Source: a virus. From it: 64,000 bases of DNA. Below the pieces are notes generated by a model. That model had not been told where the DNA came from. It made no database searches and saw only the letters and a program-made list of their open reading frames with translations. The position numbers were made by a program, and so were the translations under genes. Location of the stretch: positions 148,498-212,497 of the IMG/VR virus record IMGVR_UViG_3300010885_025649. One strand, written 5' to 3'. Positions 62,045 through 64,000 of the stretch are shown one piece after another. Within the stretch, counting starts at the first letter, position 1; every line of letters begins with the position of its first letter.

Positions 62045-64000
62045 ATGGGAACAGCAATACCAAATTACTATAACACCTTTGATAGAACTAAAGGCTATAA
62101 TGAGCTTTTATTTATTAGCGGTGTAGATAGATATTTACAAAGCAGAGAACTAAACGAATTACAAAGTATTATTAAAGATCAGATTAAATTATTAGGAGAT
62201 AAGTTATTCCTCCAAGGTAACCCTATTATGGGATTACAAGTATCTATTACCTTTGATAATACTAATGGAACAGGCACAGTAACTTTTAGTGGAACTACAG
62301 TAACCGGAAGCGGGACTAATTTCCTAACCTTCTTTAGTCCTAACGATAAGATTAAGATTGGTTCTAATATAGGTGTAGTAAGTAGTATTACTAGTGATAC
62401 CACATTAACTTTAACCGCAGCTATTCCTACAATTACTGTAGGAACCAGTTATAGTAAGCAGAATAACTATAAAGCATTAATTAATGATGGCCTTGTATAT
62501 TACAATGGAACATTAATTAATTACACAGCTAATGGCAATAAGGTTGCATTAACTGGTGTAGGTACAGAGATTATTGGATTGATTCCTACTAATACTACTA
62601 TCACAGAAGTAGAAGATCCCAGTTTAAGAAACATTGCTATTGGAACTCCCAGCTTAGGATTTCCAGGAGCATATAGAAATCAATTAACCTTAACTGCTGG
62701 GAAGAATACAGCCAGTAATACTCCCAATGCAGGGATGGTAGAACTCCAAACTATTCAAGATGGAACATTAGTAGTTAATACTTTAGTTACTACTAACCTC
62801 AACTCTAATTATGTTACTAGAGCAGCTTTAGATGATATCTTAGCTGTAAGAATATATGATTTATTTGGGCATGTAATTACCGAAGGATTTAATTGTAAAC
62901 TACAGACTTCAACGAATACTAATAACTTTAGATTAGCCGTAAGTCCAGGAAAAGCTTTAGTTAGTGGTTATGAAGTTATTAATAATGAAACTCAATATAT
63001 AGAATTACCAAAAGCTTTAGATACAAGACTACAATCTCAGGAATCTCATGTATTTAATACTACTAATGCTAGCGGGTATATTAACTTTAAAGGACAGATT
63101 CCAGACAGCGGCACTATAAAAATAGTAATTAATAATATTCTAGTTAATAATAAAACCACTACTGTTACTATTAATTACCCGGTAAGTAATCTAACCATTC
63201 TTAGTCTGCGGCAATTGGTTAATAATCTAGTAGCACTTCTTAATGGCACAGATCAAAGTCTTACAACAATATCTTCTGGTAATAGTGATACACCGACTAC
63301 TATTTATGGTGCTTTAAGTAATCAATTTAGTTGTTCTGCAGATGATTTAACTCTAGGTCAACTTAATATTAAGCTATTACATAGTGGTAATAACAATATA
63401 AGTATCACAGTAACCACACCTTATTCTAGTGGTAAGCAACTTAATCAAAGAAATGCTGGACTATTATGTGATGGTTCCTTTGCTACCTTAGGTACAGGTG
63501 TAGCACAAATAGCAGGTGGATCAGGTTCTAGGACTATAGCTTTAAACCTAACTCCAGTACAAAGCATAACCAGTGTTACCGGATTAGTGCCTGTATCTCA
63601 GACATTAACTAGAGGGGCCAGCACAGCAGATTTACTGGGCAATACACCTGTAGGAACTATTACTAGTGTTACTGCTAAAGATATAGCAGCGGTTACAGAT
63701 TTATCTGCTAGTAGTGCAGCTACTGTATTAGATGTCACAAGTACTATTGTTGGTTATGACCTTATAGTTAATATGAAAGGTAATCAACAAAAGCATCCAA
63801 TCTATTTAACTATTGAGAACTTAAGTGCAGGAGCTACTATAATTAGTACTCCTAATGTAACTACTATTAGTGGAGTTACTTGTGTATTAGTTACCCCTAA
63901 TGATTTAGGTGGTAAAGCAGGAACTAATGTATATTTCACTACTACCAGCGCGCCTGTAAGTTTCACTAGTAGATGCTTAGTAGATCAAACTAATATTGAT
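62045..64000 (+). CDS. DUF4815-type tail protein, partial (first 652 codons)
   Basis: The frame opens at ATG 62045 and is still open at the window end. The N-terminus YYNTFDRTKGYNELLFISG and RYLQSRELNELQSIIKDQI matches the DUF4815 family of phage tail proteins. At about residues 76-140 an insertion (VTGSGTNFLTFFSPNDKIKIG, SSITSDTTLTLT) is the same small beta-module seen in the sheath and at 36321-38129. Probably a baseplate-fibre connector. Confidence 0.7.
   Translation, partial: MGTAIPNYYNTFDRTKGYNELLFISGVDRYLQSRELNELQSIIKDQIKLLGDKLFLQGNPIMGLQVSITFDNTNGTGTVTFSGTTVTGSGTNFLTFFSPNDKIKIGSNIGVVSSITSDTTLTLTAAIPTITVGTSYSKQNNYKALINDGLVYYNGTLINYTANGNKVALTGVGTEIIGLIPTNTTITEVEDPSLRNIAIGTPSLGFPGAYRNQLTLTAGKNTASNTPNAGMVELQTIQDGTLVVNTLVTTNLNSNYVTRAALDDILAVRIYDLFGHVITEGFNCKLQTSTNTNNFRLAVSPGKALVSGYEVINNETQYIELPKALDTRLQSQESHVFNTTNASGYINFKGQIPDSGTIKIVINNILVNNKTTTVTINYPVSNLTILSLRQLVNNLVALLNGTDQSLTTISSGNSDTPTTIYGALSNQFSCSADDLTLGQLNIKLLHSGNNNISITVTTPYSSGKQLNQRNAGLLCDGSFATLGTGVAQIAGGSGSRTIALNLTPVQSITSVTGLVPVSQTLTRGASTADLLGNTPVGTITSVTAKDIAAVTDLSASSAATVLDVTSTIVGYDLIVNMKGNQQKHPIYLTIENLSAGATIISTPNVTTISGVTCVLVTPNDLGGKAGTNVYFTTTSAPVSFTSRCLVDQTNID

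Overview
The window is part of the genome of a large contractile-tailed bacteriophage. The right three quarters carry a near-complete virion programme: portal, prohead protease/scaffold, capsid, sheath, tube, baseplate hub and spike, gp25-like, J-like and I-like proteins, fibres and a GH19 endolysin. The host is probably a cyanobacterium. This is an inference from the TnpB element with a cyanobacterial-style right end, small proteins carrying a Cys-rich 'C..VNP' ending, and a blue-light LOV receptor. No host gene proves it.

Layout. (1) Positions 1 to about 15.9 kb are moderately GC-rich. Every gene is on the minus strand and most are small accessory genes. This part includes a 935-aa protein with the RNA-polymerase beta-prime signature, an Ala/Lys-rich basic protein, a 2H phosphoesterase-like protein, several membrane micropeptides and about two dozen unknowns. 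From 2.8 kb rightwards the genes are punctuated by a family of intergenic hairpins with covarying stems, each usually followed by a pyrimidine tract, a TATATA/TATTAT-like box and a repeated CGACTCTTTATTTG unit leading into a repeated Shine-Dalgarno leader. (2) At about 15.9 kb the composition switches to AT-rich. A plus-strand gene here encodes a canonical LOV photoreceptor joined to a coiled coil and a membrane anchor. (3) From 16.8 to 26.4 kb a single minus-strand gene encodes a 3188-aa protein with a phospholipase-D-like double HKD region near the N-terminus and an RNA-polymerase DxDGD motif in the last third; it is probably a virion-packaged, injected RNA polymerase. (4) From 26.5 to 64 kb lies the plus-strand late region. 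It opens with a tail-assembly-chaperone pair joined by a -1 frameshift, then the head genes (with a flavoprotein and an InPase-like fusion among them), unknown connector-region genes, sheath, tube plus two tube-like paralogues, a TnpB insertion, hub, spike and baseplate. A minus-strand island follows (fibre, PAAR tip, lysis genes), then the wedge genes and fibres. The last gene runs off the window.

How it may work together (inference): the giant polymerase would be packaged and injected to transcribe early genes, and the 935-aa polymerase-like protein would then serve later promoters. The small-gene block looks like an early host-takeover region in which each gene is an independently bounded expression cassette. 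A near-palindromic TATACTATATA element precedes several late operons. The best candidates for something new are the PLD-RNA polymerase fusion, the LOV-membrane protein and the covarying hairpin/cassette system.
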